A DNA stretch of 64,000 bases. Source: Flavobacterium beibuense. Its GTDB lineage: Bacteria > Bacteroidota > Bacteroidia > Flavobacteriales > Flavobacteriaceae. Both the position numbers and the translations under genes were made by a program. Shown one piece after another: positions 1-8,805 of this stretch. Numbering within the stretch: the stretch's first letter is position 1; the number at the start of each line of letters is the position of its first letter. The stretch is from contig NZ_JUIW01000008.1 in NCBI RefSeq assembly GCF_004151245.1, forward strand, positions 62,001 through 126,000. Reading direction: 5' to 3'. The notes beneath the pieces were generated by a model, which had not been told where the DNA came from, made no database searches, and worked only from the letters and a program-made list of their open reading frames with translations.

Positions 1-339
1 ACCCCTATTTATGCTACCGGAGACGGTGTGGTACAACGTGCCGATAACAGGGCTACAGGTTATGGTAACCATATTGTAATTAAGCATGGCTTTGGCTATG
101 AAACCCTTTATGCACACCTAAGCAAATACAATGTAAAGGTGGGGCAAAAGGTAAAAAGGGGAGATGTAATAGGCTTTGTGGGTAGCACAGGCCGATCTGA
201 AGCGCCACACCTTCACTATGAGGTGCATAAAGGAGGAGAGGTTATTAATCCTATAAACTTCTATTACGGAAACATTTCTGCACAGGAGTACATTTTAATT
301 TCTAAATTAGCTAATCAGGAAAACCAATCGCTTGACTAA
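1..339 (+). CDS. M23-family metallopeptidase, C-terminal part (5' end outside window)
   Basis: The frame is open from base 1, so this is the C-terminal end of a longer gene. The visible ~112 residues form the end of a lysostaphin-type (M23/LytM) peptidase domain: a GNHIVIKHGFGYETLYAHLSKY segment in spirit, the VKVGQKVKRGDVIGFVGSTG turn, and the zinc-binding HLHYEV motif (HxH). Enzymes of this family cut peptide crosslinks of peptidoglycan in the periplasm. The upstream HxxxD ligand is not in the window, so activity cannot be judged. The stop TAA shares its last A with the ATG of the next gene, which implies co-transcription and translational coupling. Family assignment is strong; which M23 paralogue it is cannot be said. 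Confidence 0.9.
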   Translation, partial: TPIYATGDGVVQRADNRATGYGNHIVIKHGFGYETLYAHLSKYNVKVGQKVKRGDVIGFVGSTGRSEAPHLHYEVHKGGEVINPINFYYGNISAQEYILISKLANQENQSLD

Positions 340-668
340 TGCATCTAGACCTGCCTGAAAAAAGATATTATACTATTGGCGAACTTGCCACAGCTTTTGA
401 TGTAAATACATCCCTAATTCGTTTTTGGGATAAGGAATTTGATATCCTTAAGCCAAAAAAGAATGCAAAGGGTAACAGGATGTTTACTCCGGAGGATGTT
501 AAAAACCTGCAACTTATCTATCATTTGGTAAAAGAGAGAGGCTTTACCCTGGAGGGTGCAAAAGTGCACTTAAAGGAAGGCCAGAAAAAAACTCTGGATA
601 AGTTTGAGATAATTCGTAAATTAGAGGCTATCAAAACAAGTTTATTAAACATTAAAAACGAACTTTAA
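339..668 (+). CDS. MerR-family transcriptional regulator (short)
   Basis: This 109-residue protein has an N-terminal winged helix-turn-helix of the MerR type: YTIGELATAFDVNTSLIRFW at about residues 11-30, followed by the wing and a P-E-D-V helix. The tail is short (RGFTLEGAKVHLKEG and a charged helix), and there is no effector-binding domain or metal-binding cysteines. It is therefore a DNA-binding protein of the small MerR class common next to M23 peptidase genes in Bacteroidota. The ATG overlaps the stop of the M23 gene by one base, and lemA follows 13 nt downstream. Its target is unknown; the cell-envelope context suggests local control, but that is inference. Confidence 0.85.
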   Translation: MHLDLPEKRYYTIGELATAFDVNTSLIRFWDKEFDILKPKKNAKGNRMFTPEDVKNLQLIYHLVKERGFTLEGAKVHLKEGQKKTLDKFEIIRKLEAIKTSLLNIKNEL

Positions 669-681
669 AAAACAAACACAA

Positions 682-1269
682 ATGAAAAAGTGGATTATTG
701 CTATTGTGGTACTTGCAATTCTGGGTATTTGGGTTGCTTCATCTTATAATGGATTAGTATCTGTAAGAGCTAACGCAAAAACGGCATGGGCTAATGTAGA
801 GAGTAGCTATCAAAGAAGAAATGACCTTATTGGCAATCTTGTTAAAACAGTACAGGGTGCAGCAGATTTTGAAAGAAGCACATTAACAGAAGTAGTTGAA
901 GCACGTGCTAAAGCTACAGCGGTTACTATAGACCCTGCTAATATTACACCGGAACAATTAGCGCAGTTTCAACAGGCTCAAAATGGAGTTTCAGGAGCTT
1001 TATCAAGATTATTGGTTTCTGTTGAGCGTTATCCTGAATTAAAAGCGAATCAAAATTTCCTTGCTTTACAGTCTCAGCTTGAAGGTACAGAAAACAGAAT
1101 TAATGTAGCAAGAGACAGATACAACGAGGCTGTAAATACCTATGATGTTAAAAAACACAAATTTCCAACTGTGATTTTTGCAAACCTGTTTGGCTTTGAA
1201 GATATGCCAAGGTTCAAATCAGAGGAAGGAGCTGAAAAAGCACCGGATGTTGAATTTAACTTTAAATAA
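682..1269 (+). CDS. lemA: LemA family protein
   Basis: The protein has 195 residues with one N-terminal membrane anchor (IIAIVVLAILGIWVASSYN) and then the helical LemA domain. Family signatures visible are WANVESSYQRRNDLIGNLVKTVQG, YPELKANQNFLALQSQLEGTENRI in pieces, and ARDRYNEAVNTYN-like near the end. LemA proteins are membrane-anchored, mostly periplasmic four-helix proteins whose biochemical role is unsettled. Genes for TPM-domain proteins commonly sit beside lemA, as here (the next two genes). Spacing is 13 nt on both sides, consistent with one operon. Length is normal for the family. Confidence 0.95.
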   Translation: MKKWIIAIVVLAILGIWVASSYNGLVSVRANAKTAWANVESSYQRRNDLIGNLVKTVQGAADFERSTLTEVVEARAKATAVTIDPANITPEQLAQFQQAQNGVSGALSRLLVSVERYPELKANQNFLALQSQLEGTENRINVARDRYNEAVNTYDVKKHKFPTVIFANLFGFEDMPRFKSEEGAEKAPDVEFNFK

Positions 1270-1282
1270 GAAAATATAAAAG

Positions 1283-1720
1283 ATGTCTGTAACCGAAGAA
1301 TTTTTAACTCCGGAAGAAGAAAAAGAAATTGTTGAAGCAATTGTTTTAGCAGAAAAGAATACTTCAGGAGAAATAAGGGTACATATCGAAAATCATTCAG
1401 AAAAACCTCCACTCGAAAGAGCTCAGGAGGTTTTTTATCAATTAGGCATGGAGGCTACAGCTGCGCGTAACGGAGTTTTGTTTTACGTAGGGGTTAGCGA
1501 TCATACCTTTGCCATAATAGGCGATGAGGGTATTGATAAGGTAGTTGAGGATGATTTTTGGAACAGTACCAAGGATTTAGTTATTTCTAACTTTAAAGAG
1601 AAAAGATATAAGGATGGTTTGGTAAAAGGAATATTAAAGGCAGGAGAACGCTTAAAGAGCTATTTTCCTTATGCTGATGATGATGAAAACGAACTGTCTA
1701 ACGAAATTTCAAAAAGCTAA
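1283..1720 (+). CDS. TPM-domain protein (soluble)
   Basis: This 145-residue protein has no signal peptide. It carries a TPM (YgcG/Psb32-like) domain: EIVEAIVLAEKNTSGEIRVHIE at about residues 13-34, a GVLFYVGVSDHTFAIIGDEGID block, and a C-terminal helix (YKDGLVKGILKAGERL). TPM domains bind divalent metal and are tied to membrane-protein quality control or phosphatase-like functions in studied examples; nothing here shows which. It is directly followed, with no spacer, by a second TPM gene that is exported, so the pair probably acts on the two sides of the inner membrane. That last point is inference. Confidence 0.88.
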   Translation: MSVTEEFLTPEEEKEIVEAIVLAEKNTSGEIRVHIENHSEKPPLERAQEVFYQLGMEATAARNGVLFYVGVSDHTFAIIGDEGIDKVVEDDFWNSTKDLVISNFKEKRYKDGLVKGILKAGERLKSYFPYADDDENELSNEISKS

Positions 1721-2509
1721 ATGAAACATTTAATTAAAAATACAATGCTCTTTAGCTTACTGCTTTTAAGTAGTATTGTTTTTGGGCAAACAGTTACAAT
1801 ACCTGAAAAGCCCAGTTTTCAAACCAGTTATTATGAGTTTAATACTCAGCTTTTAAATGCGTCTGAAAAACAGGCTATAGAACAGAAATTAATTAACTAT
1901 GCCGATACTACCTCTACACAAATAGTTGTAGTGGTTGTTAATACAACAGGTGGCGAAGCTCCATGGAAATATGCTTTTGATATAGCTGATAAATGGGGTA
2001 TTGGTCAAAAAGGTAAAGATAATGGTGTGTTGTTGCTTATCGCTAAAGATGACAGAAATATGTTCATTCAAACCGGTATGGGTACACAGCACTTGCTTAC
2101 GGATGCTGTAACAAAAACTATTATAGATAATGAAATAACGCCCGAGTTTAAAAAAGGTAATTTTTATGCCGGTATAGATAAGGGGACCACTGCGATAATG
2201 CAGGTAATGAAAGGGGAGTATAAGGGAGAGCGTAAAAGAGGAAAGGAAGGCAGTGGTGCCGGAGTAGTTTTCTTTTTTATTATCCTTTTTATAATAATAA
2301 TCTCTATCCTTTCAAGAAGAGGCGGTGGAGGTCGCGGTAATCGCATGGGCGGACCAAGCCTAGCCGATATCATAATCCTAAGCAGTCTTGGCCGTGGCGG
2401 AGGTGGCGGTTTTGGCGGCGGAAGTTCCGGAGGAGGTTTTGGTGGCGGCTTCGGTGGCGGTTTTGGCGGCGGCGGCTTTAATGGCGGCGGTGCGGGAGGA
2501 AGCTGGTAA
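1721..2509 (+). CDS. TPM-domain protein with signal peptide and Gly-rich tail
   Basis: The protein has 262 residues. An N-terminal signal peptide (LFSLLLLSSIVFGQ) is followed by a TPM domain at about residues 35-165, including TSTQIVVVVVNTTGG, YAFDIADKWGIGQKGKDNGVLL and the RNMFIQTGMG block. A transmembrane helix follows near residue 185 (VVFFFIILFIIII), and then a tail made almost entirely of glycine with scattered F, S and N. This is the classic YgcG arrangement. It starts on the base after the previous stop, so translation is coupled. The gene ends the lemA-TPM operon, and a strong hairpin-T-run terminator lies 20 nt downstream. Confidence 0.92.
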   Translation: MKHLIKNTMLFSLLLLSSIVFGQTVTIPEKPSFQTSYYEFNTQLLNASEKQAIEQKLINYADTTSTQIVVVVVNTTGGEAPWKYAFDIADKWGIGQKGKDNGVLLLIAKDDRNMFIQTGMGTQHLLTDAVTKTIIDNEITPEFKKGNFYAGIDKGTTAIMQVMKGEYKGERKRGKEGSGAGVVFFFIILFIIIISILSRRGGGGRGNRMGGPSLADIIILSSLGRGGGGGFGGGSSGGGFGGGFGGGFGGGGFNGGGAGGSW

Positions 2510-2530
2510 TAAACTTAAATAGATAACAAC

Positions 2531-2559
2531 AAAAAAGGTTGCAATTTGCAGCCTTTTTT
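2531..2559 (+). terminator. Rho-independent terminator of the lemA/TPM operon
   Basis: A-run, then an inverted repeat GGTTGCA/TGCAGCC (one G-U pair) closing a tiny loop, then a T-run. The A/T runs extend the stem to about 13 bp. It lies just after the stop at 2509. Confidence 0.85.
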
Positions 2560-2616
2560 GTTTTGAAGAGTCAGTATAAAATTATAGATTGAGGGTGTTT
2601 AACTAACCTTGCTTAA

Positions 2617-3231
2617 ATGAAAAAGACTATACTTATTATCCTGACAGCTTCGGGATTGCTTTTTGGTTGTAAATCTATGCTTGTGAAGTCTTATGGAATA
2701 AAAGATCCTGAGTTTGAAAACAAGACAACCATAACAGAATATCTTACAAAAAAGCATATGGACACTACTGATGTTTTGGTGTTTAAAAACTTTAATGCTT
2801 TTGCGTTAGCCGTTAAAAAAGGGATGAAAATTCCAAATGCCATGTTTTTTAATTCTGCGGGTAATTTTGTGAATTACCAGAAAACTCCTGAAGACTGTAA
2901 TGCGAAGGTAAGTGGTTTTATAACTGATATAAAAGCTATTAATAGTCTTCAAGAAGATATTTCTTTTAATGTTTTTAAAATGTCAGATTTTTTGGTTAAG
3001 CCAAATGGAAGTAATCCCGTAATTGAGAAAGGCTATGATGCTTATGTTTTAATTAACTGGGCTCTATATGCAGGCAAAATGAATGAAGAAAAAGCATTTG
3101 TTTGGGTTAGTCTTTTAAAGCAAAATGAAAGAGATTTTAAAGTAAAATACTACCTTTTAAATTGTGATTTGCAGGACATGTGGGGGCTCACGGAGCAGCA
3201 AAAAAAAGAAATTGGCTTTATTAAAAGCTAA
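2617..3231 (+). CDS. Predicted lipoprotein of unknown function
   Basis: The protein has 204 residues with an N-terminal lipoprotein signal: MKKTILIILTASGLLFGCKS, lipobox LFGC with Cys18. The mature part is soluble and mixed alpha/beta, with several redox-looking stretches (for example MFFNSAGNFVNYQ) but no motif I can name with confidence. The spacing of the sequence is loosely reminiscent of thioredoxin-fold lipoproteins; that is a guess. It is a single gene between two terminators, 107 nt after the previous operon, and it converges on the barrel protein gene. I do not recognise the family. Confidence 0.75.
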   Translation: MKKTILIILTASGLLFGCKSMLVKSYGIKDPEFENKTTITEYLTKKHMDTTDVLVFKNFNAFALAVKKGMKIPNAMFFNSAGNFVNYQKTPEDCNAKVSGFITDIKAINSLQEDISFNVFKMSDFLVKPNGSNPVIEKGYDAYVLINWALYAGKMNEEKAFVWVSLLKQNERDFKVKYYLLNCDLQDMWGLTEQQKKEIGFIKS

Positions 3232-3258
3232 AAAAGGCTGCAAAATGCAGCCTTTTTT
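3230..3258. terminator. Bidirectional terminator between convergent genes
   Basis: The inverted repeat AAAAAAGGCTGCA / TGCAGCCTTTTTT has a 3-nt loop. It overlaps the stop of the lipoprotein gene and lies 16 nt before the end of the minus-strand barrel gene, so it can serve both transcripts. Confidence 0.88.
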
Positions 3259-3274
3259 ATAGTTATATCTTTAT

Positions 3275-6097
3275 TTAGAACATCCAGAAACGGTTTCCGC
3301 CCTTCTTTTCCTTAGCGCCAAACTTGGTGAGTTTATAGGTTAGAGAGAACATTGCATAACGTTTTAAAACTGTGTTTTGTGAATCGCTTATAGACGTGTC
3401 TGTTATAGACCTTGATGTTCCCAGATTTTGGTTTAATATATCATAAACCTTAACCTTAAATAGTAGCTTGTCGTTATAAAAGTTATATCCTAAACTGGTG
3501 TTCCATAAAAAGAAATCTTTTTTAAATCCATCACCCAGCTGAGAATTGTAGGTGTACCCAAAATCGTTACCAAAAACAATGTGTTTAGGCCAGTAACTTG
3601 TAGTTTGAAGCTTTACCTCATGTACAAAATTAGAAGCCTGACTTATTGAATAATTAGTATAGTCTTTTTGATTGTAACTAAAGGTGTAAGAAGGACTAAC
3701 GGTTAATAAGTCTCCATACTCGTAGGTAAAGTTAACTCTTGGTCCAAAATAAAATTCTTTTGATTCATAAAGTTTCTGATTTGTATATCCTTTATTTAGA
3801 TCATAGTTAAGGTACATGTTAAGGTTAAGTCTGTAAGTATGCTCTTCTTTTTTGTATTGCTTACTAAAATACCCTCCAAAATAACTGCTATATGTGCCAT
3901 TTATATTTGTGTAGCTGGTTCGTTGCTTACCACTGCTTTGAATTTCGGTATATTGAACTATATTATCTTTATTGAATGTAATGCCTGAATAAAATCCGTA
4001 TCCGGAACGTGTTGAGTAATCGTAATTTCTAAAGCTCAAAGAAAAACGATTGTTTTGACTAGGGTCAAGATCCGGATTACCTATGCTTGTGTATAATGCA
4101 CTGCTTAAATCTTCTACAGGTAGTATCTGGCTGGCTTGGGGAAAGCTTACATCATAATTGTAATAGAATGATATTGATTTTGATTTAGTAAACTTATACC
4201 TGAAGTTCGCATTGGCTGATGGTAACATATAATCCTTATCTAAAGAATAATCATTACCCATATAGCTTGAAAAGTTTTTGAATTGAGTAATGTCTGTTCC
4301 TCCCTGTATGCTCCAGTAATATTTGTTTTTATTTTGTCTTAAGGATATGCCTGGCGTAACAGTATTGGTTCGTGAAGACATATAGTTTGTAAGTTCATCA
4401 TTTTCTATTGAATATTCACCTGTTGCATCATCAAAATCAAAACCTTTTCTGTTTTGAACCGAAAGTTCTGTCTCGTAAGTAAAGCCTGTGCTTAGCTTTA
4501 AAGAGTCGGTTACCGGTTCAGTGTAGGCTAGCTCGGCATAATAACTGTCAAGAGTTTGCCTGTTGATTCGTACCTGATTCCTTATGTCGGCAGGGTCAGG
4601 GTTTCCGTCGTTATCAGAATCTGTATAAAAATATGTTGCAGAGTTATTATAATTACTGCTGTTATTAACGTTGTTTGTGTTAGATAAAGATAAATTTAAA
4701 CCTCTGCCGTTTTTACTTAAAGACTTATAATAATCAAGTCCGCTTTCAAAGTTTTGATTTTCACTTTCGTTGTAATAAGATCCATTACTTTCGTTTAGCA
4801 ATTCGTTGTCCTGATTTGTAGTGGTACTACTGGAGATACTATTGTTTTTAGAGTTTGCCTTTACAAATCTTGGAACGTAACTAACGGTTGAGGTTGAATC
4901 GGGTTTAAATTCAAATTCAGTTTGAAAACTATGTGCATATTGGTCATTTTTGCTACTGGATACCGATTCGGTAATATTCCTTCTGTCGTTTGTGTCGTTA
5001 GGAGCTTCATTTGTAATTAAAGTTTCCCTGTGTGACCTGTTATTGTTTTCTGTGCTGGCACTATTATAAAAATAACTCGTTGAATTGTCAAAATCTTTCG
5101 CCCATTCGTCAGAGTAGTTAACTCCAATCATGTCAGATTTTGTTATACCACTACCTCCGCCAAACATCATTCCGTTTATATAAACGCCTCCGTTGTCCAT
5201 TGCATAAAGGCTGGTGTTTCGTCCTCCTCCCATATTGTCAAATATCTCGTCCATCGAAAATCCGCTGGAATTGATATTGTTAGAGGAAGCGAGGAGGCTT
5301 AATCTAAACTTGTCTTTAAAGTAGTTGCCTATCGCGCTGGTTTCATAACGGTCGTTAGTGCCATAGCCTCCCATAAATTTACCAAAAAGGCCTTTGTTCT
5401 TGTCTTCGTCTATGGTAAGGTTAATGCTGGCATTGTCACTACTTGCTTTTTCACCTGATATTTCTTCTTTTTTAGTTTTGGTATCGGTAACCTGAACTTT
5501 ATTAATCATATCTGCAGGGAGGTTTTGCAGGGCTATTTGTCCGTTTTTATCAAAGAAAGGTTTTCCGTTTACAAGGATTTGGTTTACTTCTTTACCGTTT
5601 ACGGTTATTTTTCCGTCTGAGTCTACAACTACTCCCGGTAACTGTTCCAATAGTGTTTTAACATTGGAGTCGGGGCGTACTTTAAAAGAAGCAGCATTAA
5701 ATTCAAGAGTGTCTGATTTGATTCTGACAGGAGGTACTTCGCCCTCAATTATAACTTCAGAAAGTTCGGTAGATTGGTCTTCCAGTACGATTTTGCCGAA
5801 ATCAATATCCTGTGTGAGGGATTCGTACTGTTTTGAGTAATTGGCCAGGCCAACAAATGAGATTTTAAGATTGACAGGATTATCTACCTGTCTGATTTTC
5901 ATTTCCCAGTTTCCACTTTTGTTTGTAATTGTATAGTCAACAAGAGTGGAATCTTTAACCGAGGTAAGGTATACAGTGGCCGATTCAAGGGGGTAATCGG
6001 TATTGTCTGTAACAACTCCTTTGAGGGTTATACTTTGACTGAAACAAAATGTAGAGAACATTAAAAATAAAAAGAGGAGTAAGGAACTCTTTTTCAT
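3275..6097 (-). CDS. Outer-membrane beta-barrel protein with carboxypeptidase-regulatory-like N domain (TonB-receptor-like)
   Basis: The protein has 940 residues. A signal peptide (LLLFLFLMFSTFCFSQ) is followed by a CarboxypepD_reg-like beta sandwich at about residues 22-110 (ITLKGVVTDNTDYPLESATVYL), then a plug-like domain (LPGVVVDSDGKITVNGKEVNQILVNGKPFF). A long aromatic-rich beta-barrel continues to a terminal Phe (GNRFWMF), as expected for BAM-dependent insertion. This layout is the OMP_b-brl_3 group of TonB-dependent-receptor relatives common in Flavobacteriia. I see no clear TonB box and no SusD partner next door, so the substrate is unknown and a passive or structural role is possible. 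It is a single gene, transcribed away from der. Confidence 0.88.
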   Translation of the reverse strand: MKKSSLLLFLFLMFSTFCFSQSITLKGVVTDNTDYPLESATVYLTSVKDSTLVDYTITNKSGNWEMKIRQVDNPVNLKISFVGLANYSKQYESLTQDIDFGKIVLEDQSTELSEVIIEGEVPPVRIKSDTLEFNAASFKVRPDSNVKTLLEQLPGVVVDSDGKITVNGKEVNQILVNGKPFFDKNGQIALQNLPADMINKVQVTDTKTKKEEISGEKASSDNASINLTIDEDKNKGLFGKFMGGYGTNDRYETSAIGNYFKDKFRLSLLASSNNINSSGFSMDEIFDNMGGGRNTSLYAMDNGGVYINGMMFGGGSGITKSDMIGVNYSDEWAKDFDNSTSYFYNSASTENNNRSHRETLITNEAPNDTNDRRNITESVSSSKNDQYAHSFQTEFEFKPDSTSTVSYVPRFVKANSKNNSISSSTTTNQDNELLNESNGSYYNESENQNFESGLDYYKSLSKNGRGLNLSLSNTNNVNNSSNYNNSATYFYTDSDNDGNPDPADIRNQVRINRQTLDSYYAELAYTEPVTDSLKLSTGFTYETELSVQNRKGFDFDDATGEYSIENDELTNYMSSRTNTVTPGISLRQNKNKYYWSIQGGTDITQFKNFSSYMGNDYSLDKDYMLPSANANFRYKFTKSKSISFYYNYDVSFPQASQILPVEDLSSALYTSIGNPDLDPSQNNRFSLSFRNYDYSTRSGYGFYSGITFNKDNIVQYTEIQSSGKQRTSYTNINGTYSSYFGGYFSKQYKKEEHTYRLNLNMYLNYDLNKGYTNQKLYESKEFYFGPRVNFTYEYGDLLTVSPSYTFSYNQKDYTNYSISQASNFVHEVKLQTTSYWPKHIVFGNDFGYTYNSQLGDGFKKDFFLWNTSLGYNFYNDKLLFKVKVYDILNQNLGTSRSITDTSISDSQNTVLKRYAMFSLTYKLTKFGAKEKKGGNRFWMF

Positions 6098-6190
6098 AGC
6101 AATAAAAAAAATTAGCTGGTTAGTAAGGTTGTTTTTTGACTTAATAAACAGCTAATTAATTGTTTTAGTATGTTAAATGCAAGAAAATCT

Positions 6191-7498
6191 TTATTTCTGG
6201 CGGAAATAAATATCTATCGGAACACCCGAAAAATCAAAATTCTCACGTAACTTATTCTCTATGTATCGTTTATATGGTTCCTTAACATATTGCGGTAAAT
6301 TACAGAAAAACACAAACTGAGGCGTAGGTGTAGGTAACTGCATGCAGAATTTAATCTTAACATATTTACCTTTTAAAGCCGGTGGCGGATAGTTTTCTAT
6401 AATTGGCAGCATCAAATCGTTAAGTTTAGAAGTAGCTATACGTTGTTTTCTGTTCTCAAAAACGTGTACTGATGTTTCCAGTGCCTTAAGCAGACGTTGT
6501 TTTGTTAGTGCAGAAACGAAAAGGATAGGCACATCTGAGAATGGTTGAAGCTCTTCGCGTATCCTGTTCTCATAATCACGGGTACTCATAGTGTCCTTCT
6601 CTACAAGATCCCATTTGTTTACAAGTATTACAACTCCTTTACGGTTTTTCTCTGCAAGCCAGAAAATACTCTGATCCTGTCCTTCAAAACCTCGTGTAGC
6701 ATCAATCATAAGGATACAGATGTCACTGTGCTCAATAGCCCTAACTGAACGCATTACCGAATAGAACTCAAGGTCTTCCTTAACCTTAGCCTTACGTCGT
6801 ATACCGGCTGTGTCTACAAGGTTAAATTCAAAACCAAAACGGTTGTATTTAGTGTCAATAGCATCGCGGGTAGTACCTGCAATATCGGTAACTATGTATC
6901 TGTCTTCGCCAATAAGTGCATTTATGAATGATGATTTACCGGCGTTAGGACGTCCTACAACAGCAAAACGAGGTAAAGCTTCTTCCTCCTGTTTTTCTTC
7001 AGGCTCCGGTAATATATCGGCAAGAGCATCTAAAAGCTCTCCTGTCCCCGAACCACTCATACCTGCTATAGTATAGTATTCGCCAAGGCCAAGGTTGTAA
7101 AACTCATAAGCGTCTTTTTCACGCATGGCATTGTCTACTTTATTAACGGCAAGAAGTATAGGTTTTGTGACTTTTCTAAGAAGTTTTGCAACCTCTTCGT
7201 CCATTGGAGTGATACCTTCCTCAACATCAACAACAAATATAATAACATCGGCCTCATCAATAGCCAGTTCTACCTGACGGCGTATTTCGCCCTCAAAGAT
7301 ATCGTCTGATCCTTTTATGTAACCACCGGTATCAATAACAGAAAACTCTTTTCCGTTCCATTCGCTCTTTCCGTAATTTCTGTCGCGCGTAACGCCGCTC
7401 ACAGAGTCTACAATAGCTTCCCTGCGCTGTATCAGTCGGTTAAAAAAAGTAGACTTACCTACATTTGGCCTTCCTACTATAGCTACGATATTATTCAT
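6191..7498 (-). CDS. der: Ribosome-assembly GTPase Der (EngA)
   Basis: The protein has 435 residues, normal for Der, with two consecutive GTPase domains and a KH-like C-terminal domain. The first P-loop is GRPNVGKST (residues 9-17), and the second is GRPNAGKSS (about 182-190). Each has its DTAG/DTGG switch (IDTGGY, VDTAGI) and NKxD motif (NKVD, NKWD). Der acts in late assembly of the large ribosomal subunit. It is transcribed in the same direction as era upstream, but a hairpin and a good -7 element in the gap suggest its own promoter. Nothing is unusual. Confidence 0.98.
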   Translation of the reverse strand: MNNIVAIVGRPNVGKSTFFNRLIQRREAIVDSVSGVTRDRNYGKSEWNGKEFSVIDTGGYIKGSDDIFEGEIRRQVELAIDEADVIIFVVDVEEGITPMDEEVAKLLRKVTKPILLAVNKVDNAMREKDAYEFYNLGLGEYYTIAGMSGSGTGELLDALADILPEPEEKQEEEALPRFAVVGRPNAGKSSFINALIGEDRYIVTDIAGTTRDAIDTKYNRFGFEFNLVDTAGIRRKAKVKEDLEFYSVMRSVRAIEHSDICILMIDATRGFEGQDQSIFWLAEKNRKGVVILVNKWDLVEKDTMSTRDYENRIREELQPFSDVPILFVSALTKQRLLKALETSVHVFENRKQRIATSKLNDLMLPIIENYPPPALKGKYVKIKFCMQLPTPTPQFVFFCNLPQYVKEPYKRYIENKLRENFDFSGVPIDIYFRQK

Positions 7499-7519
7499 CC
7501 CGTTGTTTTAAATTTTTTG

Positions 7520-7527
7520 CAAAAGTA
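7520..7527 (-). promoter_or_regulatory. Putative -7 element for der
   Basis: On the minus strand this reads TACTTTTG, matching the Bacteroidota -7 consensus TAnnTTTG, 21 nt upstream of the der ATG. A TTG at the ideal -33 distance is not present, so this is a half-supported promoter. Confidence 0.5.
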
Positions 7528-7543
7528 CGTATAAAACAGCAAA

Positions 7544-7564
7544 GTTGCTAAGGAGATTAGCAAC
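7544..7564 (-). terminator. Hairpin downstream of era
   Basis: An 8-bp perfect stem, GTTGCTAA/TTAGCAAC, with a 5-nt loop. On the minus strand it is followed by a T-rich stretch. It lies 40 nt after the era stop and just before the der promoter. Confidence 0.6.
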
Positions 7565-7603
7565 TTAGTTTTATAACGCTTTTTATGCTGTATACTGTTT
7601 TAA

Positions 7604-8488
7604 TTATTTTTGGTTATAGCCAAAACGCCTTAGCTGGAAAGTGTTAGATCGCCAGTTTTTGTTGACCTTTACAAACATCTCCAGGTGTATTTGCTTGCCA
7701 AAGAATTTTTCCAGGTCTCCCCTTGCCTGAATGCCCACTTTTTTAATGGCTGCTCCCTTATGCCCTATAATAATACCTTTTTGAGTATCGCGCTCCACCA
7801 TAATAAGGGCTTTTATTCTTATAATGTCATCATCTTCTAAAAACTCCTCTGTTTCAATTTCTACAGCATACGGAATTTCCTTATCGTAATTCAGCAGGAT
7901 TTTTTCACGGATGGTCTCGTTTACAAAGAAGCGCTCCGGTTTATCGGTAAGAGCGTCTTTAGGGTAATAGGGAGGAGATTCCGGAAGTAACTCTAAAATA
8001 CGGTTGAAGACTTCGGTAACATTAAAGTTCTTTAGTGCTGAAATAGGATATATTTCGGCATTAGGGACTTTTTCTTTCCAAAGTGCTACCTGCTCTTCCA
8101 GTTGTTCCTGAGATGACTTGTCTATTTTGTTAAGTAAAAGCAGTACCGGAATTTTAGCATGGATAATCTTGTTGAAAAAAGCCTCATCCTTTAGTTCTTT
8201 CTCCCCAATCTCTACCATGTATATAAGTACATCGGCATCTTCAAAGGCCGATTTTACAAAATCCATCATAGATGTTTGTAACTCATAGGCCGGTTTTATG
8301 ATACCGGGGGTATCTGACAGTACTACCTGAAAATCTTCACCGTTTACAATACCAAGTATACGGTGTCTTGTGGTTTGTGCTTTAGAAGTTATAATAGAAA
8401 GGCGTTCGCCTACAAAGGCGTTCATTAAGGTAGATTTGCCCACATTTGGGTTACCTATAATATTTACAAAGCCTGCTTTATGTGACAT
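7604..8488 (-). CDS. era: GTPase Era
   Basis: The protein has 294 residues counted from the ATG at 8488 (MSHKAGFVN). An upstream TTG at 8509 could extend it by 7 residues, but it lies inside the putative -7 element, so I chose the ATG. The P-loop is GNPNVGKST. The effector region is TSKAQTTRHRILGI, the G3 motif DTPG and the G4 motif NKID. The C-terminal KH domain holds IIGHKGAAIKKVG. Era binds the 3' end of 16S rRNA in small-subunit assembly. Length and motifs are standard. Confidence 0.97.
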   Translation of the reverse strand: MSHKAGFVNIIGNPNVGKSTLMNAFVGERLSIITSKAQTTRHRILGIVNGEDFQVVLSDTPGIIKPAYELQTSMMDFVKSAFEDADVLIYMVEIGEKELKDEAFFNKIIHAKIPVLLLLNKIDKSSQEQLEEQVALWKEKVPNAEIYPISALKNFNVTEVFNRILELLPESPPYYPKDALTDKPERFFVNETIREKILLNYDKEIPYAVEIETEEFLEDDDIIRIKALIMVERDTQKGIIIGHKGAAIKKVGIQARGDLEKFFGKQIHLEMFVKVNKNWRSNTFQLRRFGYNQK

Positions 8489-8506
8489 ATAAAAAAAGTT
8501 ATGCTG

Positions 8507-8514
8507 CAAAGGTA
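8507..8514 (-). promoter_or_regulatory. Putative -7 element for era
   Basis: On the minus strand this reads TACCTTTG (TAnnTTTG consensus), 18 nt upstream of the era ATG. It helps choose the ATG at 8488 over the TTG at 8509. Confidence 0.5.
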
Positions 8515-8562
8515 GTCATATCAGGGCAATAGAAGAAATAAAAAGATTTTTGTGTGTTTTTC

Positions 8563-8592
8563 TTGTAGTTCTGTATAATGGTTGTATATTTG
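8563..8592 (+). promoter_or_regulatory. Promoter of the first tRNA-fMet
   Basis: TTG at 8563-8565, a 19-nt spacer, then TATATTTG at 8585-8592. This is a near-perfect Bacteroidota sigma-ABfr-type promoter, 12 nt upstream of the mature tRNA. Confidence 0.8.
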
Positions 8593-8604
8593 CACTCGAA
8601 ACAA

Positions 8605-8677
8605 CGCGGGATAGAGCAGTAGGCAGCTCGTCGGGCTCATAACCCGAAGGTCACAGGTTCGAGTCCTGTTCCCGCTA
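8605..8677 (+). tRNA. Initiator tRNA-fMet (CAU), copy 1
   Basis: The cloverleaf is complete: acceptor CGCGGGA/TCCCGCT, D-stem GAGC/GCTC, anticodon stem TCGGG/CCCGA around loop CTCATAA, T-stem ACAGG/CCTGT, A73. Initiator marks are the three consecutive G-C pairs in the anticodon stem, the A11-U24 pair, and an unpaired 1-72 position, here C1 with U72. CCA is not encoded (CTA follows). A second near-identical gene starts 201 bp downstream. Confidence 0.95.
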
Positions 8678-8683
8678 CTAAGT

Positions 8684-8716
8684 AAAGGCTTCACATTTGT
8701 GAAGCCTTTTTTGTTT
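8684..8716 (+). terminator. Terminator after tRNA-fMet copy 1
   Basis: Stem AAAGGCTTCACA / TGTGAAGCCTTT followed by a T-run. Nearly the same hairpin, with the same preceding CTACTAAGTAA, recurs at 41850-41889 (see findings). Confidence 0.88.
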
Positions 8717-8785
8717 TCCAGCTTTAATGAAATATTATAAAAGGTAATTTAATTTAATAAAGGAAGATATTTCAATAATATGTTG

Positions 8786-8793
8786 TATATTTG
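8786..8793 (+). promoter_or_regulatory. -7 element of the second tRNA-fMet
   Basis: TATATTTG in a context almost identical to copy 1 (TGTTGTATATTTGCAC), 12 nt before the tRNA. I see no good -33 TTG at the standard spacing. Confidence 0.65.
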
Positions 8794-8805
8794 CACCCGA
8801 AACAG

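Noticed and set aside
2380..2509. GGCGGT-rich repeat at the end of the second TPM gene
   Set aside because: It encodes the usual Gly-rich tail of YgcG-type proteins and is not an independent repeat element.
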